Positions 7,611 to 16,347 of a stretch of DNA of 41,715 bases are shown piece after piece. A program made the position numbers and the translations under genes. This DNA comes from Acidobacteriota bacterium (GTDB lineage Bacteria > Acidobacteriota > Thermoanaerobaculia > Multivoradales > J023), in NCBI GenBank assembly GCA_029263395.1, contig JAJCXO010000179.1:1-41715 (forward strand), given 5' to 3'. How positions within the stretch are numbered: the stretch's first letter is position 1; the number at the start of each line of letters is the position of its first letter. The notes under the pieces are model-generated. The model had not been told where the DNA came from. It did not search any database and saw only the letters and a program-made list of their open reading frames with translations.

Positions 7611-8738
7611 ATGAGAGTTCTCAACCCCACACGGTCTCCAAGCTTTACAACGTCTCAGCGTGTAACAACGTCTCAGCGTGTAACAAAGTCCTTGCACGTC
7701 ATCCCACTGTTCGCCTTGTTGCTGTGGGCTACCACATCGCCGACCCAGGCTGCCGACAAACGCATCTGGGCTTTCGGCGATAGCATCACAATTGGCCATG
7801 GCGACGCTGGAATCCTGTGCCCCGACCCGGTTGGTGTTGCGGGTTATCCGCCGCGACTGCGCCAATCGCTGACGATTCGCGGGATCGACGCCGAGATCCT
7901 CTACAGCGCCACCTGCGGCGAGCGGACCGACTTTGGGCTCGCTCGGATCGACACCGTCCTGCCGTTGGGCGGTGACGTCGTCATCCTGATGGAAGGCACC
8001 AACGATGTCTCGGCAGGGGTTGGCTTCGAGAGCACGCTGTTCAACATCAACGCTATGGCCCAGAAGGTCGAAGCGGCGGGCATGGAGCCGGTGATCGCCT
8101 CACCAGTCCCCCGCGGTCCACTATCCGGTCGCGGCGCCGACAACGGCAAAAACTACACGATCGCGGTCCGCTTGCAGGAAGATGCTCTGCGTGAAAATTG
8201 GGCGTTCGCTGATCAGTTTTTCGAGTTCTACAATCGCGAGGACTTCTTCGAACTCTTCTTCTTCGACCAGTTGCACCCCAACGCCGCCGGTTACGCGATC
8301 ATGGCCAACACCTTCGTCGACCCGACGATCGACGCAATCTTCCGTCAGGATCTATGCGCCCAGGTACCTCCTGGCCCCTGTGTGGAAAGCGATGGCGTCC
8401 TGTGCTTGAATCAAGGACGGTTCCGTCTCGAGTCGGTGTGGGAGAACTTCGAAGGCAACGGGGACATCGGTCACGCGGTGCCTCAGACCGACGACACCGG
8501 AGCCTTCTTCTGGTTCGACCCGGACAACATCGAACTCACCATCAAAGTGCTCGATGGCCGAATCCTCAACGGCCACTTCTGGGTGTACTACGGCGCCTTG
8601 TCCAACCTCAAGTTCTCGCTGCTGGTCACCGACACGGTAACCGGTATATGCCGGGAGTACTTCAACCCCTTGGGCACCTTCGCCAGTGTCGGCGACTCAA
8701 TGGCGTTTCTGGATCCCGACATCGATCCGCCGAACTGA
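7611..8738 (+). CDS. Secreted SGNH/GDSL hydrolase with C-terminal accessory domain
   Basis: I choose the ATG at 7611 (375 residues); a GTG at 7560 would add 17 residues. The N-terminus holds a six-residue tandem repeat, then a signal peptide (LFALLLWATTSPTQAA) cleaved near residue 48. The catalytic domain follows: WAFGDSIT (Ser58), EGTNDVS and DQLHPNAAGY supply the SGNH serine, Asn and Asp/His blocks. From about residue 245 a second domain begins at CVESDGVLCL and contains WFDPDN, KVLDG, FWVYYG, VTD and NPLG. The same domain occurs twice at the end of the metalloprotease at 9055-11604. The enzyme probably acts outside the cytoplasm on acylated carbohydrates or lipids. The carbamoyltransferase trio upstream is separated by a hairpin and about 240 bp, so this gene may be transcribed separately. 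Confidence 0.85.
   Translation: MRVLNPTRSPSFTTSQRVTTSQRVTKSLHVIPLFALLLWATTSPTQAADKRIWAFGDSITIGHGDAGILCPDPVGVAGYPPRLRQSLTIRGIDAEILYSATCGERTDFGLARIDTVLPLGGDVVILMEGTNDVSAGVGFESTLFNINAMAQKVEAAGMEPVIASPVPRGPLSGRGADNGKNYTIAVRLQEDALRENWAFADQFFEFYNREDFFELFFFDQLHPNAAGYAIMANTFVDPTIDAIFRQDLCAQVPPGPCVESDGVLCLNQGRFRLESVWENFEGNGDIGHAVPQTDDTGAFFWFDPDNIELTIKVLDGRILNGHFWVYYGALSNLKFSLLVTDTVTGICREYFNPLGTFASVGDSMAFLDPDIDPPN
7647..7682 (+). repeat. Perfect 18-bp tandem duplication inside the SGNH leader
   Basis: ACAACGTCTCAGCGTGTA occurs at 7647-7664 and again at 7665-7682 without change, followed by a partial third start (ACAA). It encodes two copies of a six-residue TSQRVT-type unit just before the signal peptide, a likely replication-slippage site. 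Confidence 0.9.
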
Positions 8739-8860
8739 TCCGGCGAACTCCCGCTCAAGAACGTGGGTTGTCCGGTCGCCCCTGTGGACTGCGCGCGCGG
8801 CTGCGTAACTCGCCTCGGCGCCTTGCTTCCAAGGAACAAGATTGCAACCGCCTCTACTAT

Positions 8861-8928
8861 CTTCGTCCCGTCAGGCGTAGGCGCAGCCGGAGGTACGTCA
8901 TCACTGAGCGAGGGGTTTCAACCCCTCG
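8861..8928. repeat. Dispersed intergenic hairpin element, copy 2
   Basis: This is homologous to 997-1063 over its whole length: CTTCGTCCCGTCAGGCG, then GCGCAGCCGGAGGTACGT, then the hairpin GAGGGGTT (8910-8917), loop TC, AACCCCTC (8920-8927). The stem differs from copy 1 by an A-T to G-C swap on both sides. The element lies in the 316-bp spacer between convergent genes (SGNH hydrolase and metalloprotease); I see no gene in 8739-9054. Confidence 0.8.
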
Positions 8929-8950
8929 TCCGGGTTCGGTTTCGGAACCA

Positions 8951-9037
8951 GGGCGGACACAAGGCCCGCCCCTACGACGACGATTGCCTATCTGGCGGTC
9001 ATCGCAGGGCGATCAGGGCGGACACAAGGCCCGCCCC
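8951..9037. repeat. Pair of REP-like palindromes
   Basis: AGGGCGGACACAAGGCCCGC with CCC after it occurs twice, beginning at 8950 and 9015. Each forms a hairpin of GGGCGG with CCGCCC (8951-8956 with 8966-8971; 9016-9021 with 9031-9036). A GGGCGG...TTGTGTCCGCCC motif of this kind is, from memory, a common extragenic palindrome in several GC-rich phyla. Both copies lie between convergent genes, as is usual for REP elements. Confidence 0.75.
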
Positions 9038-9054
9038 ACAGGTATTCATCTTCG

Positions 9055-11604
9055 TCACGGGCAGGTTGCAAAGGCCAACGCGTCGGTGATCGCGGGGGCA
9101 GCGTTACCCAGTGGGTTGAAATAGGACCGCATTTCCCCGGTCTCCAGATCGGTCACCTTCAAGGTGTATTCGACGTTGGTAGTGGCCGCCGCGAACACCC
9201 AATAATGGCCGTTGATGGCACAACCATCGAGCACTTTGGCCAGCACTTCCCAGTTGTCGGGGGTGAAGAACCACATCAACCCTGAGCTGTCGGAGCCGAC
9301 CGGCACCGATTGGCCGTTGCCGGTGGCATTCTGAAAGTCGCGCCATTCCATCTCTAGTCGGAAACGATTCTGGGCCAAACAAAGTTGGGTATCGCTGGCG
9401 ACGCAGAGCCCGGGCTCTGCTTCGGTGGTGGCGGGAGAAGTCTCGACGATCACCGACGACGTCTGGGGTAATGGCGTCGCTCCCATCACACTGGCCGGCG
9501 GGACAACATCGCAAGTATCGAAGGCGTCGATGTCGGTGACCGCGGACGCCGCGGTCCCGAGCGGATTCTCGTACACCCGTTCGACGCCAGTCAGGACATC
9601 GGTGACCCTCAACGTATAACCGACGTTGGTGGTGGCGGCTGAGAAGACCCAGAAACTGTTGTTGACACCACAGCCGTCAAGCACTTTGACCAACAGCTCC
9701 CAGTTGTCGGCATCGAAGAACCAGAACATCCCCGAATCGTCAGAGGCGAACGGTGCCACAGTGCCGTTCCCTGTCCGGTTGTCGAAGTCGACCCATTCGA
9801 CTTCGACCTGGAACCGATCCTGATTGAGGCAGTGGATCGCCTCGCCGCTGGCACAGGTTGCGTCTTGGACCTCGACATCGAGCGTCAACGTATCGAACAC
9901 CACCCCGCGGCCGGACGTCAAACTCACGGTGTAAGTGCCGGGTTGGTCGTAGACATGGGTCGGATGCTGCTCGGAGGAGAGGACACCGTCGCCGAAGTCC
10001 CAAATCCAAGTGTCCGGCTGCCCGCTGGAGGTGTCGGTGAATTGTGTCGACAGACCAGCCCGTGGGGTGGACGGTGTCGTCTCCCAGGTGGCGGCGAGTC
10101 CCTCGACCTCGAGCACCGTCGTCGCGGTATTGGTGAGGCTGCCGCGACTGGCCGTCAAACTCACGGTGTAGGTGCCGGGCTCGCTGTAGGTGTGGCTCGG
10201 ATTGCGCTGATTGGAAGATCCACCATCACCGAAATTCCAGTTCCAGCGATCCGGCTGGCCACTCGAGGTGTCGGTGAAGGTCACCGGCAGGCCGAACGCA
10301 GTCGGGGTCGGCGCATAACTGAAACTCGCGTCGATGGTCGCCTGCAGGGTCCGGAAGCGGGCCGCTACTGGCCCAGTCGAGTTGAGCACCCGATGGTTGT
10401 CACGCTGGCCAGCGATGCCGGTGGGCAGGCCATCTACCTGACGGCCGGGATGGGAGAAGAAGGGCACTCGAGGGCACACATTGCCCGTACACTCAGAGTT
10501 GTAGGACATGATGGTACGGAAGCGTTGGTCGACGAAGTGACCGTAAGCCCAGGGAAACGACTGGTTTTGCGGTGCACCGGCGTTGGCCGGATCGTGAGCC
10601 AACCCGAGGTTGTGGCCTACTTCGTGGGCAAACACCAGTGTCGAGCACACCACGATATCGGTCACCGAATAAGCCGACGGCGCAAACCCCTGTCCGACCG
10701 AGGTCATCAAATAGCCCCGGCCACAGAACGGTGCGGGTCCTTTGATGAAGGCTGACACCAAATCCGCACCCACTTCATCCCGCAGGTTGTTGATCGGAGC
10801 GTGCGACCTAAGGAAGGGAAGGTCTTCGAATTGTGAGTCCGAGAGTTGGAATTCCCGGGCTCGCACCAAAGTCAATCGGACATCGGCAGCACTGTTGATG
10901 AACGCTGAGTTGGCAACGTCGACGGCGTGCTGGATGTTGGCAACCATCTGCCGATGGCCGCCGAAGAAGATCCGCGCCGATGGGCTGTAGATGCCGAGGA
11001 CATCAACTCGTGATATCGCCTTGGGCTCAATCTCCAGCACCGAGCCGAGCACGGGTTGAATCTCGCCTAACGAAGGGAGCTTGGGTTGCTCGTCGCTCCC
11101 CGCCGGTTCAACATCGACCACCTCTGGCAGCAGAACCTCGCCGCAGTCCAGCTGGCTCGACCGGTCGACTTTACTCAGGATGTGGCTCCGGTCCGGCTGT
11201 GGCCGCGCTTCGTAGATGCCGCCAGCGGTGACAATGCTGCCGACGAGCAACCCATCGTGGACGGTGAAGGTGACACTGGCAGGCACGTCGAACTCTTGGC
11301 CCCGGATCGTACCGCGCCAAGTGACTCCGGACTCACGCGCTTCGAAGCTGGTGAGCTCAGCCTGATAACGATCGCCATCGGGTAGCGACAGATCCAAAAC
11401 CTCGGGGCGCTGGTGCAACAGTCCAACGTCGACCGCAACTTCGGCCTCGATCAAGGCGACTTGTGATTTAGCCACCGGCAATAACTTGCTGGCTACAAAC
11501 AGCTCCTGAGCAGACACCGGGGCCACCATCAGTACCGCCATCAGCACCACCATCTGCATATGGGTGATCAGGGCCGCAGAGTTGAATCGTGTGGATGTTC
11601 TCAT
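9055..11604 (-). CDS. Secreted metzincin metalloprotease with two PKD domains and two C-terminal accessory domains
   Basis: This 849-residue protein has a signal peptide (hydrophobic core VVLMAVLMVAPVSA, cut before QELF) and a strong AAGGAGG ribosome-binding site at 11610-11616, which fixes the start. A propeptide-like region spans about residues 35-190. The peptidase domain contains AHEVGHNLGLAHD (about residue 326), the HExxHxxGxxH/D zinc motif, and the downstream Met-turn RTIMSY. It resembles reprolysin-like M12B/M43 metzincins. Two PKD domains follow (about 420-500 and 505-580), each with FTDTSSGQPD...FGDG and PGTYTVSLT. Two copies of the accessory domain (about 583-690 and 735-849) match that in the SGNH protein at 7611. 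It is probably an extracellular proteinase. Confidence 0.9.
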   Translation of the reverse strand: MRTSTRFNSAALITHMQMVVLMAVLMVAPVSAQELFVASKLLPVAKSQVALIEAEVAVDVGLLHQRPEVLDLSLPDGDRYQAELTSFEARESGVTWRGTIRGQEFDVPASVTFTVHDGLLVGSIVTAGGIYEARPQPDRSHILSKVDRSSQLDCGEVLLPEVVDVEPAGSDEQPKLPSLGEIQPVLGSVLEIEPKAISRVDVLGIYSPSARIFFGGHRQMVANIQHAVDVANSAFINSAADVRLTLVRAREFQLSDSQFEDLPFLRSHAPINNLRDEVGADLVSAFIKGPAPFCGRGYLMTSVGQGFAPSAYSVTDIVVCSTLVFAHEVGHNLGLAHDPANAGAPQNQSFPWAYGHFVDQRFRTIMSYNSECTGNVCPRVPFFSHPGRQVDGLPTGIAGQRDNHRVLNSTGPVAARFRTLQATIDASFSYAPTPTAFGLPVTFTDTSSGQPDRWNWNFGDGGSSNQRNPSHTYSEPGTYTVSLTASRGSLTNTATTVLEVEGLAATWETTPSTPRAGLSTQFTDTSSGQPDTWIWDFGDGVLSSEQHPTHVYDQPGTYTVSLTSGRGVVFDTLTLDVEVQDATCASGEAIHCLNQDRFQVEVEWVDFDNRTGNGTVAPFASDDSGMFWFFDADNWELLVKVLDGCGVNNSFWVFSAATTNVGYTLRVTDVLTGVERVYENPLGTAASAVTDIDAFDTCDVVPPASVMGATPLPQTSSVIVETSPATTEAEPGLCVASDTQLCLAQNRFRLEMEWRDFQNATGNGQSVPVGSDSSGLMWFFTPDNWEVLAKVLDGCAINGHYWVFAAATTNVEYTLKVTDLETGEMRSYFNPLGNAAPAITDALAFATCP

Positions 11605-11718
11605 GGAGTCCTCCTTGAAACCTCAAATTGTCGCCATCAAAAAAGACGTAGACCTACTGCTGACAGACCTACCGCTAACAGACCTTACGGATGGCGGTTC
11701 CATTCACTTCACTCGGAG

Positions 11719-13173
11719 TCATTGGGCGGCCTCTGCGTCACCGCCCTTGGGAGCTCGAAAGTAGGCCACGAAATCGTTGCCATACTTGCGATACACGATC
11801 GCCAAGCTGAGGCCAATGGCGACTAACGACACTCCGAACCGCAGCTTCGATGCCACCTCGGTGGCAACGTGCACCGCGACAAACAGCGGTACCGGCACCA
11901 GGTAGACATAGGCCAACTTCGTGACCAGGCTGCGCAAGCCGGCAGGGTCGATTTGGTAGAGGGCCCGGGCCATCAACACGCCGCCAAGCGGCACCAGGTT
12001 GATCCATGCCATCCCCACCGGCCCCATCACCGAGGTCAAATAGAGGCCACCGATCAAGAAAGTCAACATGGTGACCAAGGTGCACAAGATCCAATAGGCG
12101 TCGCGGTGTTTGACCTTGAGGACCTCGCCGCCGAGCCGGGTGAAAGGATCGACCAGCGGGGCGAAACACAAGATGCGAAGGTAGGTTGGCGCCTCGACCC
12201 ATTGCGAGCCACCGAGGATCAGCAACGTCATCTCAGCGTTGAGAAAGAGGAAGTAGGCCACCGGCACTTCCACTGCCTGCATGAAAAGTGTGGTCAACGA
12301 GAAAGCGCCAAACAGTCGGGCCGCTTCGTCTCTGAAGGCCACCAACGCCGGATAAAGCGAGCGCGCCACCGCCGGAAAAACAATTTCGGACACGCGAAAC
12401 GCGTTCTCGTAGGCGAAGACATAGTTGCCGACGACCTCACCCTCATAACGCCAGCCCAAAATCAGTGGATCCACGTGACGCACCAAGATGGTGAGGAACC
12501 AAATCGACGCCAACGGCAGACTGTCGCGGATCAACCGCAACGTTTCGCCACGCTGGTAGTGGAGCGGGATCTCTCCCCAGGCGCGCCACCACAACATCAG
12601 GGCGTAAAGCGCTGCTGATGCGACGTGGGCAATGACCAGGCTCCAAAGCTCGAAGCCCGCAAACGCCAAACCCACCGCGGTGGCTGCCATAAAAAAATTG
12701 CGCACCAGCTCCGGGGCCACCGCTCGACCGATCTTGAGCTCAGTCTCGAAGAAGACCCGCGGCACCGTCGACAGGCCCTCGAAGAACAGAAAAAGCGTCA
12801 GCAGACGCAATACCGTCACAATCTCGGGATGCGGATCCGAATAGGCCCGAGCCAAGAGCGGTGCCCCGAGGAAGGTAAAACCCACCAACAGGCTGCCCCA
12901 CACCAACTCCAACGCCAACAGATTGGCATACGGACGAGACTTGATCCGCACAACGTGAAACACCAACCCGAGGTCGCGCACCGCGCCGAGGATCAAAAAG
13001 AGCGGTAGAGCCCAATTCCACAGCCCCCAATCTGCCGCTGGAATCAGACGCTTCAGCACCAGCATGGTGCCGAAGGTCACCACCACTCGCCAGGCCTGCG
13101 AAAAAATTGCGGCACCGCTAGAGTGCAAGAAGCGGCGAGTAGCCTCGGTTGTCTTCAAATCGGTTGACCTCAA
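11719..13173 (-). CDS. Polysaccharide flippase (Wzx/oligosaccharide exporter family)
   Basis: The protein is up to 484 residues and is hydrophobic throughout, with about 12-14 predicted membrane helices. It shows family-like features: an N-terminal SSGAAIFSQAWRVVVTFGTM helix, ADWGLWNWALPLFLILGAVRDLGL (the conserved G-W/Y-G...D.GL pattern of Wzx exporters), and PRVFFETELKIGRA, the charged cytoplasmic loop. No ATG fits the start. The frame opens at TTG 13173 directly after a stop, and a second TTG at 13158 has GAGG about 9 nt upstream and may be the real one. It would flip lipid-linked oligosaccharide across the inner membrane, in keeping with the glycan-modifying genes at 1109-7373. It stands alone on the minus strand, upstream of the metalloprotease but about 115 bp from it. 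Confidence 0.85.
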   Translation of the reverse strand: MRSTDLKTTEATRRFLHSSGAAIFSQAWRVVVTFGTMLVLKRLIPAADWGLWNWALPLFLILGAVRDLGLVFHVVRIKSRPYANLLALELVWGSLLVGFTFLGAPLLARAYSDPHPEIVTVLRLLTLFLFFEGLSTVPRVFFETELKIGRAVAPELVRNFFMAATAVGLAFAGFELWSLVIAHVASAALYALMLWWRAWGEIPLHYQRGETLRLIRDSLPLASIWFLTILVRHVDPLILGWRYEGEVVGNYVFAYENAFRVSEIVFPAVARSLYPALVAFRDEAARLFGAFSLTTLFMQAVEVPVAYFLFLNAEMTLLILGGSQWVEAPTYLRILCFAPLVDPFTRLGGEVLKVKHRDAYWILCTLVTMLTFLIGGLYLTSVMGPVGMAWINLVPLGGVLMARALYQIDPAGLRSLVTKLAYVYLVPVPLFVAVHVATEVASKLRFGVSLVAIGLSLAIVYRKYGNDFVAYFRAPKGGDAEAAQ

Positions 13174-13336
13174 TTAAAGTGCGATTATCATGTCGCGCCG
13201 CCGAGCGAGGAACAAGGCGTCCAGACAGTCTATATAGCGAGATGTCGTACCATAGGGCTGTGCCGCCGAAACCCCGGCTCGGAATTCTTCGTAAGCTGAC
13301 TTTTTTCAAAAGCCAACCCTCGTGCTTGATCCTGAA

Positions 13337-14359
13337 ATGAGCCCACCCATCGCGGCCGAAGAGAGCGCCCAAGCTGAGGTGTCCAGTCTGCCAGGAGTAC
13401 CCTCGCCAGGAATACCGGTGCCAGCGATACCGCCCACCGTTGCGGAGCCGGTGCTCGAGATTCAGGGGCTGGTCAAACGGTATGGCAATGTCGAGGCGTT
13501 GAGCGGCCTCAACCTGACGGTGCGCCGCGGTGAGGTGTACGGTTTTCTAGGCCGCAACGGCGCCGGCAAGTCGACCACCATCCGCTCCATCATGGGCATT
13601 ACCAAGCCGACCGCGGGCTCGATTACCCTCTTCGGCCAGTCAGCGGCTGGTGTCGCCCCCAGGCAACGGATCGGCTACGTCGCCCAGGAACAGAACTTCT
13701 ATGGCTGGATGACCCCGACGAGCCTGGGCCGGTTCGTCAGCGGCTTCTACCCGAGTTGGGACGACACCACCTACCAGACTTTGGTCCGCGACATGGAGCT
13801 GCCCAGGGATCGTAAAGTGCGCACTTTTTCCGGCGGCATGAAAGTGAAACTGGCGCTCGCCCTGGCGCTGGCTCACCATCCCGAGCTGTTGGTGCTCGAC
13901 GAGCCCACCGCCGGTCTCGATCCGGTAGCCCGCCACGAGTTTTTGGAGATGGTGCGCGACCAAGCCGAACGCTCGGGTCGAACCACCTTCTTCTCCACCC
14001 ACTTGATCGACGAAATCGAGCTCGCCGCCCACCGCGTCGGAATCGTCGACGGTGGGCGCACCCTTTACGAGGGTACCGTCCACGAGCTGGAGTCGAGGAT
14101 GCGGTCCCTGCGCTGCCGTCACCTCGATGATGGTTCCGGCCTGGTCCTACAACCTCCCCTGCCGGCATTTCTCAACGACCCGGACCACAGCTGGCGGATC
14201 TTGCAGGATCGGGCGCGGGGCGGGGAGCGCCAGGTGGTGGTCGAAACAGCGCACGACGGGAGCATCCACGACGGGTTGGAGCTCGGTGATTGGGTCTTCG
14301 AAGCCTTGCCGCTCGAGAAGATCTTTATCGAGATGGTGCGCAAGCCACTGCGGCGATGA
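13337..14359 (+). CDS. ABC transporter ATP-binding protein
   Basis: I start at the ATG at 13337 (340 residues); a GTG at 13322 in the same frame would add five. A proline-rich leader of about 35 residues precedes a single nucleotide-binding domain. Visible motifs: Walker A GRNGAGKST, Q-loop VAQEQNFYGW, signature FSGGMKVKLALALALAH (a GG-M variant of LSGGQ, common in ABC-2 exporters), Walker B LLVLDEPTAGLDP and H-loop FFSTHLIDE. Its stop overlaps the start of the first permease (ATGA), so the three genes 13337-18260 form one translationally coupled operon. It energises the ABC-2 permeases downstream. Confidence 0.95.
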   Translation: MSPPIAAEESAQAEVSSLPGVPSPGIPVPAIPPTVAEPVLEIQGLVKRYGNVEALSGLNLTVRRGEVYGFLGRNGAGKSTTIRSIMGITKPTAGSITLFGQSAAGVAPRQRIGYVAQEQNFYGWMTPTSLGRFVSGFYPSWDDTTYQTLVRDMELPRDRKVRTFSGGMKVKLALALALAHHPELLVLDEPTAGLDPVARHEFLEMVRDQAERSGRTTFFSTHLIDEIELAAHRVGIVDGGRTLYEGTVHELESRMRSLRCRHLDDGSGLVLQPPLPAFLNDPDHSWRILQDRARGGERQVVVETAHDGSIHDGLELGDWVFEALPLEKIFIEMVRKPLRR

Positions 14360-16347
14360 GACGTCTGACAGCCCTGCTCGGCAAGGAGCTTCGGCAGCAT
14401 AGTGTGAGCGGGATCATCCTGCTGGCCTGCCTCGTCGGCGGCTACCTCTTGATGCTGGTGGCCACCTTGATGAACGCCGAGTCGGTGAGTGCGATGCAGG
14501 CCCATGCTTCGTTTCTCGGCCTGTTTGTGCTGATCGCCGCAATCGTGCTGGGCCATCGGCTGGTGGTGGCCGAATACCATGGACGGACCCAACTGTTCTT
14601 GGAGGCGCTGCCTATCCGACGTTGGGAAGTTGTCGCCCTCAAGTATGGTGTTGGACTCGCCTTTCTACTGCTGATCTCGGGCTTGTCCCTCGCCATCACT
14701 ACCCTGGTGGCAATGACCCGAGAGCCTCTCGACGGTTGGTTCTTGACCATCGTCGCGACGCGTACGGCGGTCTACGTCTTCTTCTTGTGGGCCTTCCTTT
14801 TTGGCATGGGGTTGATCGGGCGTTTCCGAGTCCCAATTTACCTCCTACTGTTGGTGATGCTCGGAATCGTCGACGAGATGACCCAACTCGAAATTCAGCG
14901 TTTCGGGCCAATCGCCTTACTCGACAACAACACCTTGCCGTTCGAACGCGAGACGATGCCGGTCCGTGCCTTGTTCGAGACCCTGGGCCTAGGACTCGCT
15001 TGGACCGGCATCGGATTTGGGCTCGCCTTGATCCATGAGGGGTCGGTTGCTGAAACCCTCGCCAAACGCATGAGCCAAAAGGAAAAGGCACTGGTCGGTA
15101 TCCTCTTCACCGCCATGATGCTGGCCTTCGTAGTGTTCGAAACCCGACGCGACAAGGCGCCTTATACGTTCCCAGAACAAGAGACCCTGGTCAGCAGCAC
15201 CGTACCGCTCGAGATCCTCTATCTCCAGCCTTCCCGCCTGGAAGACGCCCAAACACTGAGCCGTCGCCTGGAGACCGATCTGGAAACGTTACGCCAAGCC
15301 CTCGGCTGGGCAGAACTGCCAGATGTCCGGATCGCGTACCGCCCTTCACTCGATGCCGACATCTACGATCGAGCCGATCTGTTGGAGAATGAGGGCATCT
15401 TGGTACGAGCCAATTTCAGGTGCCAGCTCCCTCAGCACCAGGTCTCTCAAGACTCCGAAGATAAATGGGATCCACAGGCGTTCAGCGCCTACATAGTTGG
15501 CTTGGTCTTGGACGAAGCGACCGACGGTAGAGCCCGCTTCGAGCCCAAAGCCTGGTTACGCGATGGCTTTGCTCAATGGTGGGCCGCACGCGAGTACCAG
15601 GTGACACCAGTCGAGAACCCCGCGATGGTATGTGCCGACAACGACTCTCCAACCCGTCGAGCGATGCTGCGGGCCCTGTGGGCGACCCAAGCTCAGCCGC
15701 TGGACAACAACCAGCTCGCCACCTGGCTGCGCACCCGCGAACGTCATGGTGAAGCAGTGGCTGAAGCGATGGCACTCAGCGGCCTTTGGGTACTCGAGCA
15801 GTCGCACGGCGAGGCCGCGGTCCTGGCGTTGGCCCGCGCTGTGTTTGGCCGTAACCCGAACGAGGACATCCGGGAGCTCATCTACGAATGGCGTCATCCG
15901 ATGCCAGCGGTTTTTACCGATGCCACCCCGACCGATTGGCAGAGCTTCGTCGCCGAATGGAGCGCGGCGCTCGATCGTTGGCGTCAAGAGCCAGCTTGCC
16001 GCGCCCTGCTCGATACGCTGCCCAAGGGCGAGGCCGAGGTTGCGATCGAACACGGCGAAGGCACCGTCCGCAACATCGTCTACCGCTTCGACTACGACCG
16101 ACCATGGCCGGCGGGAACTCTCGTCAGCTTGTTGCACAGCCGGCTACCAACTCCGTTCGACTCCCCCATCGAGCGTATCGATCTGCGTCGACGCGAACAC
16201 CTGTGGCCGCCTGACGAGTCGACGACGAGCTGGCGGTTGCCGGGCTTCTACGGCCAAGGTAGCCGAGCGTTCCTCGCTCTCGAAATCGACTCGGCGATCC
16301 TGGGCTGCCCGATCCGGCTGGTGGCGGTCCGCCAGGAGATCCGATGA
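14356..16347 (+). CDS. ABC-2 permease with a degenerate peptidase-like domain
   Basis: Starting at the ATG that overlaps the ATPase stop gives 663 residues; the open frame 22 codons upstream is out of context. The N-terminal half has six hydrophobic segments (to about residue 270) with the EYHGRTQLFLEALPIRRWE loop typical of ABC-2 permeases. The C-terminal half, after FETRRDKAPYTFPEQ, is soluble. It contains LVLDEATDGR (Asp386-Glu387, Asp390) and then WLRDGFAQWW (Asp403). These line up with the zinc-binding HETAH and EGGAEY of the next gene, but both metal-binding histidines and the third ligand are Asp. The domain therefore looks catalytically dead. It ends in an ATGA overlap with the second permease. 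Confidence 0.85.
   Translation: MRRLTALLGKELRQHSVSGIILLACLVGGYLLMLVATLMNAESVSAMQAHASFLGLFVLIAAIVLGHRLVVAEYHGRTQLFLEALPIRRWEVVALKYGVGLAFLLLISGLSLAITTLVAMTREPLDGWFLTIVATRTAVYVFFLWAFLFGMGLIGRFRVPIYLLLLVMLGIVDEMTQLEIQRFGPIALLDNNTLPFERETMPVRALFETLGLGLAWTGIGFGLALIHEGSVAETLAKRMSQKEKALVGILFTAMMLAFVVFETRRDKAPYTFPEQETLVSSTVPLEILYLQPSRLEDAQTLSRRLETDLETLRQALGWAELPDVRIAYRPSLDADIYDRADLLENEGILVRANFRCQLPQHQVSQDSEDKWDPQAFSAYIVGLVLDEATDGRARFEPKAWLRDGFAQWWAAREYQVTPVENPAMVCADNDSPTRRAMLRALWATQAQPLDNNQLATWLRTRERHGEAVAEAMALSGLWVLEQSHGEAAVLALARAVFGRNPNEDIRELIYEWRHPMPAVFTDATPTDWQSFVAEWSAALDRWRQEPACRALLDTLPKGEAEVAIEHGEGTVRNIVYRFDYDRPWPAGTLVSLLHSRLPTPFDSPIERIDLRRREHLWPPDESTTSWRLPGFYGQGSRAFLALEIDSAILGCPIRLVAVRQEIR

Noticed and set aside
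9832-10755. 307-residue plus-strand frame inside the metalloprotease
   Set aside because: It lies antisense to the PKD domains and zinc site of a clear secreted protease.
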